Positions 7,670-16,498 of a stretch of 64,000 nt of DNA are shown piece after piece. This stretch comes from Bradyrhizobium sp. CER78. Its GTDB lineage: Bacteria; Pseudomonadota; Alphaproteobacteria; Rhizobiales; Xanthobacteraceae. Both the position numbers and the translations under genes were made by a program. The notes below the pieces were generated by a model. The model worked only from the letters and a program-made list of their open reading frames with translations. It searched no databases and was not told where the DNA came from. The stretch covers positions 620,001-684,000 of the forward strand of contig NZ_JARVWP010000001.1 in NCBI RefSeq assembly GCF_029846235.1, written 5' to 3'. Positions within the stretch are counted from its first letter, which is position 1, and each line of letters begins with the position of its first letter.

Positions 7670-8532
7670 GTCCGCCTCGCCGGGAAGAGACCGCGCGGCC
7701 GCACCATCAGCACGGCAAGGAAGGTGAGATGACCGGCGAGAATCTGCCACTCCGGATTGATCCGCCCGCCGATCGCCTGCGCCAGCCCGAGCACGATGCC
7801 GCCCGCCAGCGTGCCCCACAGGCTGCCGAGGCCGCCGATGATCACGGCCTCGAACGCATAGAGCAGCCGCGCCGGGCCGATCGACGGATCGAAACTGGCG
7901 CGGATGCCGAACACAACAGCGGCGATCACCGAGACCGCGAGCGAGAGCCCGACCGCGATCGCATAGACATTGCGCTCGTTGACGCCCATCAATTGCGCGA
8001 TCGCGGGATTATCGGCGGTGGCGCGGAAGGCGCGGCCGAGCGAGGTGCGATAGAAGATGAGCTGGAGCAGCGCGACGGCGGCGATCGCCGTCACCAGCGC
8101 CGTCAGCGGCGCGAGGCCAACGCTGAGGCCGGATGCCAGCGTCACCGACGAGGATTCGAAGGCGCCGGCCTGCAGGCGGCGGCTGTCCGCGCCATAACCG
8201 AGCAGCAGCCCGTTCTGGATCACGATCGACAGGCCGAAGGTGACGAGCAGCGGCGGCAGGATGTCGTCGCCGAGCACCCGCTCCAGCACCAGCCGCTGCA
8301 GCACGAAGCCGAGCACGAACATTGCCGCGACGACCAGCAAGGATGCCGCCGCCAGCGGCAGGCCGAGCGCGGTGGTGGCGCTGAGCACCAGATAGGCGGC
8401 GAGCAGGATCAGATCGCCGTGCGCCAGATTGACCAGGCGCATGATGCCGAAGATCAGCGACAGGCCGAGCGCGAACAGCGCATAGACGCCGCCGAGCAGC
8501 ACGCCTTCGATGATGGTGTCGAATCCGCTCAT
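7666..8532 (-). CDS. livH: branched-chain amino acid-type ABC permease LivH
   Basis: A 288-residue polytopic permease. The opening LLGGVYALFALGLSLIFGIMRLVNLAHGD is the family hallmark, and GGLGSLWGTLAGGIVLG near the end is the ATPase-coupling region. The start at 8532 (MSGFDT) was chosen because it lies 7 bp after the livF stop; the longer frame to 8583 overlaps livF. It forms the heterodimeric channel with LivM. Spacing and overlaps across livG-F-H-M show a single transcription unit. Confidence 0.93.
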   Translation of the reverse strand: MSGFDTIIEGVLLGGVYALFALGLSLIFGIMRLVNLAHGDLILLAAYLVLSATTALGLPLAAASLLVVAAMFVLGFVLQRLVLERVLGDDILPPLLVTFGLSIVIQNGLLLGYGADSRRLQAGAFESSSVTLASGLSVGLAPLTALVTAIAAVALLQLIFYRTSLGRAFRATADNPAIAQLMGVNERNVYAIAVGLSLAVSVIAAVVFGIRASFDPSIGPARLLYAFEAVIIGGLGSLWGTLAGGIVLGLAQAIGGRINPEWQILAGHLTFLAVLMVRPRGLFPARRT

Positions 8533-8539
8533 CGCTCCC

Positions 8540-9244
8540 TCATGCTCCGAAATAGGCCGCGCGGATCGTGCCCTGATCCACATCCTTTGGCCGTCCGCTC
8601 AGCGTCACCCGTCCCTCCTGCAAACAGTAGAAGCGATCCGCGGCGCGCAGCGCGCGGGCGATGTCCTGCTCGACCAGCACGACCGCGGTGCCGCCGGCGC
8701 GGATCTGCGGCAGCATGCGGTAGATGTCCTCGACCACGATCGGCGCGAGGCCGAGGCTGATCTCGTCGCACAGCAGCACCGAGGGATTCGACATCAGCGC
8801 GCGGCCGATCGCCACCATCTGCTGCTGACCGCCGGACAGCGCCGTGACTGCGCCGCGCCGGCGCTCTTTCAGCACCGGAAACATCCGGTAGACCGCGGCG
8901 AGATCCCACGGCGCGCTGCGCTCGCCGCCATAGGCGCCGATCAAGAGATTCTCCTCGACGCTGAGCGAGGGAAACAGCTGGCGGCCTTCCGGCACCAGCG
9001 CAAGCCCAAGCCGCACGATGCTGGCGGCTGACGCATCGCCGATCGCCCGGCCAGCGAGGCGGATGGCATCCGGGCGGTTCTTCACGAGACCCGCGAGCGA
9101 CTTCAGCATGGTCGACTTGCCGGCGCCATTGGCGCCGATCACCGCGACCGCCTCGCCCTCGGCCAATTCGAAATCGATGCCGAACAGCGCCTGGAAGTCG
9201 CCATAGAACGCATCGAGCGCTGTGACGTTCAGCAGCGCGGTCAT
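8540..9244 (-). CDS. livF: ABC transporter ATP-binding protein LivF
   Basis: A 234-residue ATPase. The Walker A motif is GANGAGKST, the signature is LSGGQQQM, and the Walker B motif is VLLCDEISLGLAP, followed by the H-loop equivalent VEQD; this last motif and the LFPSLSVEENL stretch are typical of LivF rather than LivG. The start at 9244 overlaps the livG stop (ATGA). It powers the LivHM channel together with LivG on the cytoplasmic face. Confidence 0.93.
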   Translation of the reverse strand: MTALLNVTALDAFYGDFQALFGIDFELAEGEAVAVIGANGAGKSTMLKSLAGLVKNRPDAIRLAGRAIGDASAASIVRLGLALVPEGRQLFPSLSVEENLLIGAYGGERSAPWDLAAVYRMFPVLKERRRGAVTALSGGQQQMVAIGRALMSNPSVLLCDEISLGLAPIVVEDIYRMLPQIRAGGTAVVLVEQDIARALRAADRFYCLQEGRVTLSGRPKDVDQGTIRAAYFGA

Positions 9245-9954
9245 GCCGGCACTCCCATGTAGATGGTCTCGACCTCGCGCGAGCGCATCACCTCGGCGGG
9301 TAGCCCCTGCGCGACCACCTTGCCGAAATTCAGCACGACCAGCCGCTGCACCACCGCGAGCAGCGCGTGCACCACATGCTCGATCCAGATGATGCCGACA
9401 CCTTCGGCGTGGATGGTGCGGATGGTTTCGACCAGCTGATGGCATTCGGCGTCGGTGAGGCCGCCTGCGATCTCGTCAAGCAGCAGCGTGCGCGGCTTGG
9501 TGGCGAGCGCCCGCGCCAGCTCGAGCCGCTTGCGATCGAGCAGCGGCAGACTGCCCGCAAGCCGGTTGGCCTTGGCTTCGAGGCCAGTGAGATCAAGCAT
9601 GCGGCCGCAATGCTGGACCGCGTCGGCCTCCGACAGTCCGCCGCCGAACTGGGCAGCGACGGCTAGATTCTCGAACACCGAGAGGTGGTCGAACGGCTGC
9701 GGAATCTGGAATGAACGCCCGATGCCGGCGCGGCAGCGTGCCTCGGGAGACAGCCCTGTGATGTCGACGCCATCGAGGACGATGCGGCCGGCATCCGGCC
9801 GGAGCAGCCCCGTGATCAGGTTGAACAGCGTCGACTTGCCGGCGCCGTTCGGACCGATCACGCCGAGCGCCTCGCCGGACGTAAGGGTCAGGTCGATGGC
9901 ATCGGCGACGACGATGGCACCGAACCTTTTCGAGACGGAATGGAGTTCGAGCAT
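9241..9954 (-). CDS. livG: ABC transporter ATP-binding protein LivG
   Basis: A 237-residue ATPase with Walker A GPNGAGKST and Walker B TLLLDEIAGGL. The switch His lies in WIEHVVHAL. Unusually, the signature motif is LPLLDRKRLELARAL in place of the normal LSxGQ; LivG-type proteins often have LSYGxQR, so this motif is strongly degenerate and the composite ATP site may rely on LivF. The ribosome binding site is weak. It begins 79 bp after the binding-protein gene. Confidence 0.9.
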   Translation of the reverse strand: MLELHSVSKRFGAIVVADAIDLTLTSGEALGVIGPNGAGKSTLFNLITGLLRPDAGRIVLDGVDITGLSPEARCRAGIGRSFQIPQPFDHLSVFENLAVAAQFGGGLSEADAVQHCGRMLDLTGLEAKANRLAGSLPLLDRKRLELARALATKPRTLLLDEIAGGLTDAECHQLVETIRTIHAEGVGIIWIEHVVHALLAVVQRLVVLNFGKVVAQGLPAEVMRSREVETIYMGVPA

Positions 9955-10033
9955 GTTTCGCTCACCACATGAATTTGCTTCGAGGAGATGCGCTGACGAT
10001 GCGCGTCTCCGATCAACAACCTCCAGCGGTTCG

Positions 10034-11359
10034 CTAGCTCAACGCCTGCATGTCGCCGCCGAGCGGGATCTGCGGCGCCAGTCTGTTGTCGGTGATCACC
10101 ATGTCGTATGTGTCGCCGTTGAGCCGCCATTGGCCGCCGACCAGCGGCGTCTTGGCGATGTTCTTCGCCGCGAATGGCGGCACCGCGCTGGAGCCGAACG
10201 CGACCTGGCCCACGATGGTGTCGAGCTTGGTGGCGCCGATCGCCTTCGCCAGCGCCGCGCCGTCGCTCGGATCGCCGGAGCGCTTGATCGCGTCGATCGC
10301 GACCTCGAACAGCGAATGCACGAAGCCGATCGGCTGGGTCCATTGCTTGCCGGAGGCCTGCGCATAGCCCTTGGCGAGATCGGCGGCGCTGACGCCGCTC
10401 AGGCTCGACTTGTAGGGATGCGTCGGCGTCCACCACACCTCGGTCGAGATGTTGTTGCCGCCCTTGCCGAGCGCCTGCACCGACGCCGGAAACAGCAGCG
10501 CCTTGGCGACCGAGACTACTTTCGGCTTCAGCCCCTTCTGCCGCGACTGATTCCAGAACGTGGTGAAGTCGGGCGGGATGATCACGCCGGTGATGATCTC
10601 GGCATCGGCGCCGCGGAACGCGGCGATCTGCGAAGAGAAATCGTCGGTGAGATTCTGGAAGCGGCCGGGATCGGTGAGCTTGAAGCCCTGCTTGGCCATC
10701 ACGGGCGGGAAGCCGATCGTGGTGTCACCCCAGGCATTGCCGTCGGCATCGTTCGGGAACAGCGCGCCGACCGATTTGTTGGTCGCGACCTGGCTCCACA
10801 TGCTGGTGAAGACGCCGATCACGTCCTCCAGGCCCCAGAAGTAGTGGAAGGTGTAGTCGAACGGCTTCCAGCTCTTGGGATCGCCGGGATTGGCCTGGCG
10901 GCCGATGAAATTGGTCTGCCACGGCGCCACGGAGGAGATGCACGGCACCTGCTCGAGCTCGCACTGCGTCGCCACTGGATTGTTGGTCTCGGGAGTCGCG
11001 CCGACCACGATCAAGCTGACATTGTCGCGGGTGATCAACTCCTTGGCGACTTCGGCGGCGCGGTTCGGATTCGACTGGCTATCCTTGGTGACGACTTCGA
11101 CCGGATAGGTCTGCGATCCGGCCTTGACGCCGTCCTTGATGAATTTGCGGAATTCGCCGAGCACGAAATCATCGGCTTCGGCGAAGGCCGCGAGCGGGCC
11201 GCTTTTCGGCGAGATATAGCCGATCTTGATCGGCTTGTTGGCCGCGCGCACGGTCGGTGCGAACAACGTCGTGCTACCTGCGGCCGCGAAACCACCGGCG
11301 ATGCCCTGCAGCACGCGGCGGCGATCGAAAGACATGACGTTCAAATGGTCCTTGGTCAT
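10034..11359 (-). CDS. ABC transporter substrate-binding protein (Leu/Ile/Val-binding family), Tat signal
   Basis: A 441-residue periplasmic binding protein of type I fold. The N terminus has a twin-arginine motif (SFDRRRVLQG) followed by a hydrophobic stretch and a cleavage region near VRAA, so export is probably by Tat in folded form. The mature start KPIKIGYISPKSGPLAAFAE is typical of the family. The start at 11359 is preceded by AAGGAGGGG, a strong ribosome binding site. It lies between the monooxygenase and livG in one operon. Because the partner enzymes attack hydroxylated aromatics, the ligand may be an aromatic acid or phenol (inference). Confidence 0.9.
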   Translation of the reverse strand: MTKDHLNVMSFDRRRVLQGIAGGFAAAGSTTLFAPTVRAANKPIKIGYISPKSGPLAAFAEADDFVLGEFRKFIKDGVKAGSQTYPVEVVTKDSQSNPNRAAEVAKELITRDNVSLIVVGATPETNNPVATQCELEQVPCISSVAPWQTNFIGRQANPGDPKSWKPFDYTFHYFWGLEDVIGVFTSMWSQVATNKSVGALFPNDADGNAWGDTTIGFPPVMAKQGFKLTDPGRFQNLTDDFSSQIAAFRGADAEIITGVIIPPDFTTFWNQSRQKGLKPKVVSVAKALLFPASVQALGKGGNNISTEVWWTPTHPYKSSLSGVSAADLAKGYAQASGKQWTQPIGFVHSLFEVAIDAIKRSGDPSDGAALAKAIGATKLDTIVGQVAFGSSAVPPFAAKNIAKTPLVGGQWRLNGDTYDMVITDNRLAPQIPLGGDMQALS

Positions 11360-11441
11360 TTTCCCCTCCTTGTGGCGAGCCGAATGCACGCCGGCTGCCG
11401 TTCATTTCGTTCTGAAAACAATTGCCGGCGTTGTGCCGCAA

Positions 11442-13226
11442 TCACGCGGCGGCGACGGACTTCGCTTGCGCGCTGCGGCCGAGGATCTGGCCGAACACGT
11501 CCAGCAGCACATCGGTGGCATTGGCCGCCGCCTCCTTGGCGCGCCAGGCGACGTACATGTCGGGACGCACCAGCACGCAGCCGTCCTCGTCCACCTCGCT
11601 CTGGCGATACCAGTCGGCATAGATGTCGAGCGCATCGCAGCCTTGCGGTCCGATCGTCACCACATCGACCGGCAGACCGTAAGCCTTCTCGACTGCGGCT
11701 GCGGCCGTCTTCCAGCCCTCGCCGCCGATCCCGGTGAGCAGCGTGAAGCGGCCCTTGCCGGTGAGATCGAGCGTCGATTTGCGCTGGCCGTGATGCTCGA
11801 CCCAGACATGCGGCAAATGCGCGCCGGGCCAGGTGGTCGCCTGATAATACAGCTCGTGATCCCTGGTGAACGCCGGCATCGGCGTGCCATCGGAGACCAC
11901 CGCGGTCGAGCCGTAGCGCTGGTTCAGCTCGACGCCGTGGCAGTTGAACTCGTAGCTCTTGTTGGCGATCGCGTCATAGAGCTTCTTGCGGCGCGCCTTG
12001 CCTTCCGCAGTCGGCGCCTTGCGCGCGGCGATCGCCTTGCGCGCCTCGGCCGGATCGGTCGAGGCGACGAGCCCGACCGCCTCGAAGATCGGCGGGAAGT
12101 CGCCGATGCTCTTGTTGGCGCGGGTCACGATCTGCTTGCCGACCGGCTGCCGCTCGGCCGAATAGGTCTCGAGCAGCGACGGCGCCGCGTGGCCCTCGAG
12201 CACCAGCTTGAGCTTCCAGCAGAGATTGTAGGCATCCTGGATTGAGGTGTTGGAGCCGAGGCCGTTGGTCGGCGGGTGGCGATGCACGGCATCGCCGACG
12301 CAGAACACGCGGCCGGACGAGTAATGGCCGGCATACATCTCGTTCACGGTCCAGGTCGAGGTCGAGCGAACCTTGACCTCGAGCGTCTCGTCGCCGACCA
12401 GGTTGCGGACGATCGAGATCGCCTCATCGTTGGAGAGCTTGCGCTCGCCCTGCTCGATGTCGTAGCCCCAGATGATCAGCCATTCGTTCCACGGCCGTAC
12501 CATGCGGATCAGGCCGGCGCCGATGCCGCCGATCTCGGCGCCGGGCTGCAGCACCCAATACAGCACGCTCGGACGGTGCGCGACGTATTTGCTCAAATCC
12601 GCCTGCACGATGATGTTCATGCTGCCGGCGCGGCCCATCTGGCCTTCCATCGGCAGCCCGATCACTTCGGCGACCCGGCTGCGGCCGCCGTCGGCGCCGA
12701 TCAGATATTTGGCGCGGATCTGATAGGTCTCGCCGGACAGGCGGTCCTTCACCGTCGCGGTGACGCCGTCGGCATCCTGCACCAGATCGACGAACTCGGT
12801 GTTGAAGCACAGCGAGGTGCCGCGCTGGCCGGCGGCCTCGATCAGGATCGGCTCGAGGAAATTCTGCGGCAGGTCGCAGATCCGCGCCGGACTGGCGAGG
12901 TCGTAATCCGCCTTGCGCGAGGGATGGTTGCCCCAGGAATACAGCCGGCCGAACTCCTCGCCGGCGAGGCTCTCGCAGAACACGTTGTTGGCCATCAGAT
13001 GCTGCGGCACCGCCTGCGCCACTGCCTTCTCCTCGAGGCCGAGATCGCGCAGCACCTCCATGGCACGCTGGTTGGTGATGTGGGCGCGCGGCGTGTCGGC
13101 GAGCCAGCCATATTTGGTCACCAGGATATGCTTGACGCCATACATGCCGAGCAGTGCCGCCGCCGTCGCGCCGGCCGGGCCACTGCCGACGACAAGCACG
13201 TCGGTCTCAACAGTTTTGCTGGTCAT
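11442..13226 (-). CDS. FAD-dependent phenol/resorcinol-type monooxygenase (TfdB-like)
   Basis: A 594-residue class A flavoprotein hydroxylase that should add one hydroxyl group to a phenolic ring using NAD(P)H and O2. The dinucleotide-binding motif GSGPAG is at residues 14-19, and the second FAD motif is GDAVHRHPPTNGLGSNTS. A C-terminal thioredoxin-like region follows. Length and layout match TfdB/phenol hydroxylases and resorcinol hydroxylases of about 600 residues. The dioxygenase and maleylacetate reductase beside it imply that the product is hydroxyquinol, so resorcinol or a 4-substituted phenol is the likely substrate (inference). The start at 13226 has AAGGAGAGG before it; an alternative ATG at 13265 overlaps the dioxygenase stop. 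Confidence 0.88.
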   Translation of the reverse strand: MTSKTVETDVLVVGSGPAGATAAALLGMYGVKHILVTKYGWLADTPRAHITNQRAMEVLRDLGLEEKAVAQAVPQHLMANNVFCESLAGEEFGRLYSWGNHPSRKADYDLASPARICDLPQNFLEPILIEAAGQRGTSLCFNTEFVDLVQDADGVTATVKDRLSGETYQIRAKYLIGADGGRSRVAEVIGLPMEGQMGRAGSMNIIVQADLSKYVAHRPSVLYWVLQPGAEIGGIGAGLIRMVRPWNEWLIIWGYDIEQGERKLSNDEAISIVRNLVGDETLEVKVRSTSTWTVNEMYAGHYSSGRVFCVGDAVHRHPPTNGLGSNTSIQDAYNLCWKLKLVLEGHAAPSLLETYSAERQPVGKQIVTRANKSIGDFPPIFEAVGLVASTDPAEARKAIAARKAPTAEGKARRKKLYDAIANKSYEFNCHGVELNQRYGSTAVVSDGTPMPAFTRDHELYYQATTWPGAHLPHVWVEHHGQRKSTLDLTGKGRFTLLTGIGGEGWKTAAAAVEKAYGLPVDVVTIGPQGCDALDIYADWYRQSEVDEDGCVLVRPDMYVAWRAKEAAANATDVLLDVFGQILGRSAQAKSVAAA

Positions 13227-13261
13227 GGTCCTCTCCTTGGTCGTGTCGTTGGTTGTGATCG

Positions 13262-14167
13262 TCATTCGGCGGCCATCATCGGCTGCGGCACCAAGCCCGC
13301 GCCCGGCCGCATCTGGAAGTCGTAGGTCATCAGGTGCCACGGGCCGGAAACCCGCTCGCCGTTCGGCAGCACCGGCTCGCTCTTCGGCTCGACGCGGGCG
13401 ATGAGTTCGTCCTTGACGCCGAACACCACGTCGCTGCGCAGATATTCGTCGCCATCGAGGAACACGTGGGTGATCAGCGGCTCAAAGCCTTCGGCTTTGA
13501 CCAGGAAGTGCACATGCGCCGGCCGCATCGGATGACGTTTCGTCGCGGTGATCAGACCGCCGACCGGGCCATCGGTCGGGATCGGATAGCTGCACGGCAG
13601 GATGGTTCGGAACGAAAAGCGGCCGTCGGCATCGGTAACGAAGCGCGCGCGCAGCGACGGACCGTGCGCCGCGTAGTTCGCCTTCTGCGAATCGTAGAAA
13701 CCGTCATCATCGGCATGCCAGACATCGATCTCGGCACCGGCGAGCGGCTTGCCGGCAAGGTCGGTGACGCGGCTCTGCACGAACATCACTTCACCGTCGA
13801 TGCCCTCGGAGATGTTGGCGCCGTGCGGCGTGACGCGGTGCTCGCCGACATAGAACGGGCCGAGCACCGTGGTCTCGGTCGCGCCCTCACGCTCGCGGTG
13901 ATTGACGGCGTCGACTAGCATCGAGACGCCGAGCACGTCAGAGAGCAGGATGAACTCCTGGCGCAGCGGCGTGCAGGTCTGCCCGGTGCGGGTCAGGAAT
14001 TTGATCGCCTGACTCCATTCCTCGAAGGTGAGCTCGGTGCGGCGCACCAGATCGTGCAGCGACTTGACCGTCTCCTCGATGAGGAATTTCAGCCGCTTGT
14101 TCGGCGTGTTGGCGAAGCTGCGGATCACCTCATCGGTGAGATCGTGCTCGTTGAAATTGGCCATCAT
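13262..14167 (-). CDS. intradiol ring-cleavage dioxygenase, probably hydroxyquinol 1,2-dioxygenase
   Basis: A 301-residue non-haem Fe(III) dioxygenase that should split hydroxyquinol between its 1,2-hydroxyls to give maleylacetate. All four iron ligands are visible: Tyr158 in DGFYDSQ, Tyr194 in PCSYPIP, and His218 and His220 in RPAHVHF. The N-terminal helical dimerisation domain (about residues 1-100) is present. The DDDGFYD motif and the adjacent maleylacetate reductase favour hydroxyquinol over catechol or chlorocatechol. An AAGGGA ribosome binding site sits before the ATG at 14167. It starts 22 bp after the reductase gene. Confidence 0.9.
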   Translation of the reverse strand: MMANFNEHDLTDEVIRSFANTPNKRLKFLIEETVKSLHDLVRRTELTFEEWSQAIKFLTRTGQTCTPLRQEFILLSDVLGVSMLVDAVNHREREGATETTVLGPFYVGEHRVTPHGANISEGIDGEVMFVQSRVTDLAGKPLAGAEIDVWHADDDGFYDSQKANYAAHGPSLRARFVTDADGRFSFRTILPCSYPIPTDGPVGGLITATKRHPMRPAHVHFLVKAEGFEPLITHVFLDGDEYLRSDVVFGVKDELIARVEPKSEPVLPNGERVSGPWHLMTYDFQMRPGAGLVPQPMMAAE

Positions 14168-14189
14168 GTTGTCCCTTGATCTCGAGATG

Positions 14190-15314
14190 TCAGTGCTGCG
14201 CGGGTGCATCGCCGCGCCAGGCCGCCGCGATCAGGTCCTGGATCGCGACGCGCTCCACAGGTCTTGGATTGGCATAGGGGCTGCGCACCGCCATCTCGGC
14301 AGCGCGCGCGATGCCGTCCTCGGGCATGCCGATGTCGGCCAGCCGGCGCGGCAGCGCGAGCCGGCGCGCGAGGTCGAACAGCCCTTGCGGCGCGTCACTC
14401 GCGCGCAATGCGCGCGCAATCCGGGTCATCGCGTCAGGCGCGGCGGCGGCGTTGTAGGCGGCCGCATGCGGCAGCACGATCGCGTGGGTTTCGGCGTGCG
14501 GCAGGTTGAACATGCCGCCCAGCACGTGGCAGAGCTTGTGGTGCAGCGACATCCCGACCGCGCCGAGACAGACACCGCAGAGCCAGGCACCGTAGAGCGC
14601 ATCGCGCCGCGCTTCGGCATCGGCCGGCGCTGTCATAATGCGTGGCAGTGCGCGGGCGAGCGCGGCGATGCCGTCCTCCGCCATCAGCGAGGTCAATGGA
14701 TTGGCGTCGGGCGCATACAGCGCCTCGACGGCGTGAGCGATCGCGTTGAGGCCGCTGGCGGCGGAGACATGCGGCGGCAGGCTGACGGTGAGATCGACGT
14801 CGTAGATGACGGCGTCCGGCACCAGATCGTGGGAGTGCTGCGTGGTCTTGATGCCGTTGCTGGTTTCGCCCAAGATCGGCGTCATCTCCGAGCCGGCATA
14901 GGTGGTCGGCATCGCGATATGCGGCAGCCCGGTGCGCAGCGACAGCGCCTTGCCGAGCCCGACCGTCGAGCCGCCGCCGATCGCGACCAGCCCGTCGATG
15001 TCGCGGGATTCAACGATGCGAAGCGCTTCGTTGGTGACCTCGACCGGCGTATGCATGCGCGCGCCGGCAAACGTTCCTGCGAGCCGGTCACCGAGGCCTG
15101 CGCCGAGCCTTTGTCCAAGATCCTGCTGCTCGGGCGTGGTCAGCACCAGCGCCCGCTTGATGCCGAGGCGCTCGGTCTCCTCGCCAAGCCGCGCCGTGGT
15201 GCCGGCGCCGAACACCACGCGATATTGCTGCGAGCAATAGGCAAAGGCGCCCTGACCGGCATCTCCAGCCGCCGCGATCGGCGGACGTACGGCATCGGAC
15301 GCTGCGATGCTCAT
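14190..15314 (-). CDS. maleylacetate reductase (iron-type alcohol dehydrogenase family)
   Basis: A 374-residue NAD(P)H-dependent reductase that converts maleylacetate to 3-oxoadipate, feeding the beta-ketoadipate route. The cofactor-binding region is VAIGGGSTVGLGKA, and PTTYAGSEMTPILGET is the family pattern. HHKLCHVLGGMFNLPHAETHA marks the metal-site region of the iron-ADH fold, where maleylacetate reductases carry His residues. The start at 15314 follows GGGAGAAATGCC. It is the first gene after the AraC gene, and a phased direct repeat lies upstream. Later 3-oxoadipate enzymes are not in the window. Confidence 0.92.
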   Translation of the reverse strand: MSIAASDAVRPPIAAAGDAGQGAFAYCSQQYRVVFGAGTTARLGEETERLGIKRALVLTTPEQQDLGQRLGAGLGDRLAGTFAGARMHTPVEVTNEALRIVESRDIDGLVAIGGGSTVGLGKALSLRTGLPHIAMPTTYAGSEMTPILGETSNGIKTTQHSHDLVPDAVIYDVDLTVSLPPHVSAASGLNAIAHAVEALYAPDANPLTSLMAEDGIAALARALPRIMTAPADAEARRDALYGAWLCGVCLGAVGMSLHHKLCHVLGGMFNLPHAETHAIVLPHAAAYNAAAAPDAMTRIARALRASDAPQGLFDLARRLALPRRLADIGMPEDGIARAAEMAVRSPYANPRPVERVAIQDLIAAAWRGDAPAQH

Positions 15315-15390
15315 GGCATTTCTCCCAGCCGGCGGACCGGCAAATTTCACTTTGTTGGGAGAAAGCTAGCGGCGGGCGGCGGTCGCGGGC

Positions 15391-15426
15391 CTGCACGAAA
15401 CCGGAGAGAATCTGCACAAAACCGGA
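15391..15426. promoter_or_regulatory. phased direct repeat, probable AraC-family operator
   Basis: CTGCACGAAACCGGA (15391-15405) and CTGCACAAAACCGGA (15412-15426) match at 14 of 15 positions and repeat with a 21-bp period, which is two helical turns. The pair lies between the araC-type gene and the maleylacetate reductase start, about 77-112 bp upstream of that ATG. AraC-family activators bind direct repeats with this spacing; the regulator assignment follows from adjacency. Confidence 0.65.
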
Positions 15427-15485
15427 AAAATCGTCAGCCCGGATGCGGCGCGCAGCGCCCCTCGCCTGACCCCGCCAGCTGCACG

Positions 15486-16373
15486 CTAATGGCTGCGCCG
15501 GTAGCGCCCCGGCGTCACGCCGGTGAAGCGGCGGAACATCCGCGTAAAATGCTCCTGATGCGAGAAGCCGCAGGCCAGCGCGATGTCGGCGAGACTCTGC
15601 GTCTCGTCGGCGAGCATCGCCCTGGCCCGCTCGATGCGGAGGTTTAGCACGTATTGGTAGGGCGAGACACCGCTGGTCGCCTTGAACAGGCGCACGAAAT
15701 ATTCGGTGCTGCGGCCGCACAGCTCGGCCAGCTGGTCGAGCCGGATATCGGTATCGAGATTGGCGTCGACGAATTCGCGGATCCGCGCCATCTGCCTGTT
15801 GCTGAGCAGGTTCGGATGCTTGCCGGCCTCCACGCTCGGCTTGTGGAAATTGATCGCGACAAAGCGGTTGGCGATCGCCTGCGCGATCGGATCGACGAAC
15901 AGCGACGAGGCCGGCAGGCCGCCGGTGATGGTCTCGCCGATCGCCGCGGCGAGATGCTCCAGCACGGCATCCTGATCGCCGAGCATCGGCGCCAGCCCGC
16001 CGATCAGGCTGGACGCCCCGTCCCGGCCCGCAAACAGGTCGGACCGCAGATAGATGTGGGTGGATTCCAGCGCCTCACGCAAGACCACGTTGCAGGTGTG
16101 CCCGGCCGGCAGGAAGAACACGCCGCCGCGCGGGATCTGCCGGGCCACCGACTTGCCGTCCATCACATAGGTGATGTCGACCGGACCGCCCCGGTGCAGC
16201 ACCATCAGATTGTCCGACAGCGCGTGGAAATGCCCGTCAAACGGCCGTTCGCGCTGAACCGAGGCAAACGCCGACGACCAGCCGAGCCCTTCGCTCGAGC
16301 CGCGGAAATCGGCCTGGAAGCGGTTCAGGATCCCGTGCGTCTCCTGCACCCCAAAATTCGACGTCGCCTGCAT
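15486..16373 (-). CDS. AraC family transcriptional regulator
   Basis: A 295-residue regulator with an N-terminal AraC-binding-like cupin region (about residues 1-150, containing GGVFFLPAGHTCNVVL) and a C-terminal double helix-turn-helix (about 195-295). The second HTH has LADIALACGFSHQEHFTRMF, the family signature. The ATG at 16373 was chosen; a longer frame to 16385 would need a TTG start. It is oriented with the hydroxyquinol operon and precedes it by 171 bp, and a phased direct repeat in that gap is its likely target. The effector is presumably the aromatic substrate. Confidence 0.9.
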   Translation of the reverse strand: MQATSNFGVQETHGILNRFQADFRGSSEGLGWSSAFASVQRERPFDGHFHALSDNLMVLHRGGPVDITYVMDGKSVARQIPRGGVFFLPAGHTCNVVLREALESTHIYLRSDLFAGRDGASSLIGGLAPMLGDQDAVLEHLAAAIGETITGGLPASSLFVDPIAQAIANRFVAINFHKPSVEAGKHPNLLSNRQMARIREFVDANLDTDIRLDQLAELCGRSTEYFVRLFKATSGVSPYQYVLNLRIERARAMLADETQSLADIALACGFSHQEHFTRMFRRFTGVTPGRYRRSH

Positions 16374-16498
16374 CCGGCAGTCCAAGGGCTCGAGGCCTCA
16401 CGTGCCGGTCGAGTGAAACCCAACGGCCATGGATTTTCAACACAATCGAACCGACGGCTCCCCGCGGCGACCTTGCTGCGTCGCAATAGCCGGGGCCT

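Noticed and set aside
13226..13265. Earlier ATG at 13265 for the monooxygenase, overlapping the dioxygenase stop
   Set aside because: The ATG at 13226 has a much better ribosome binding site and gives the normal distance to the FAD motif; the earlier start stays possible.
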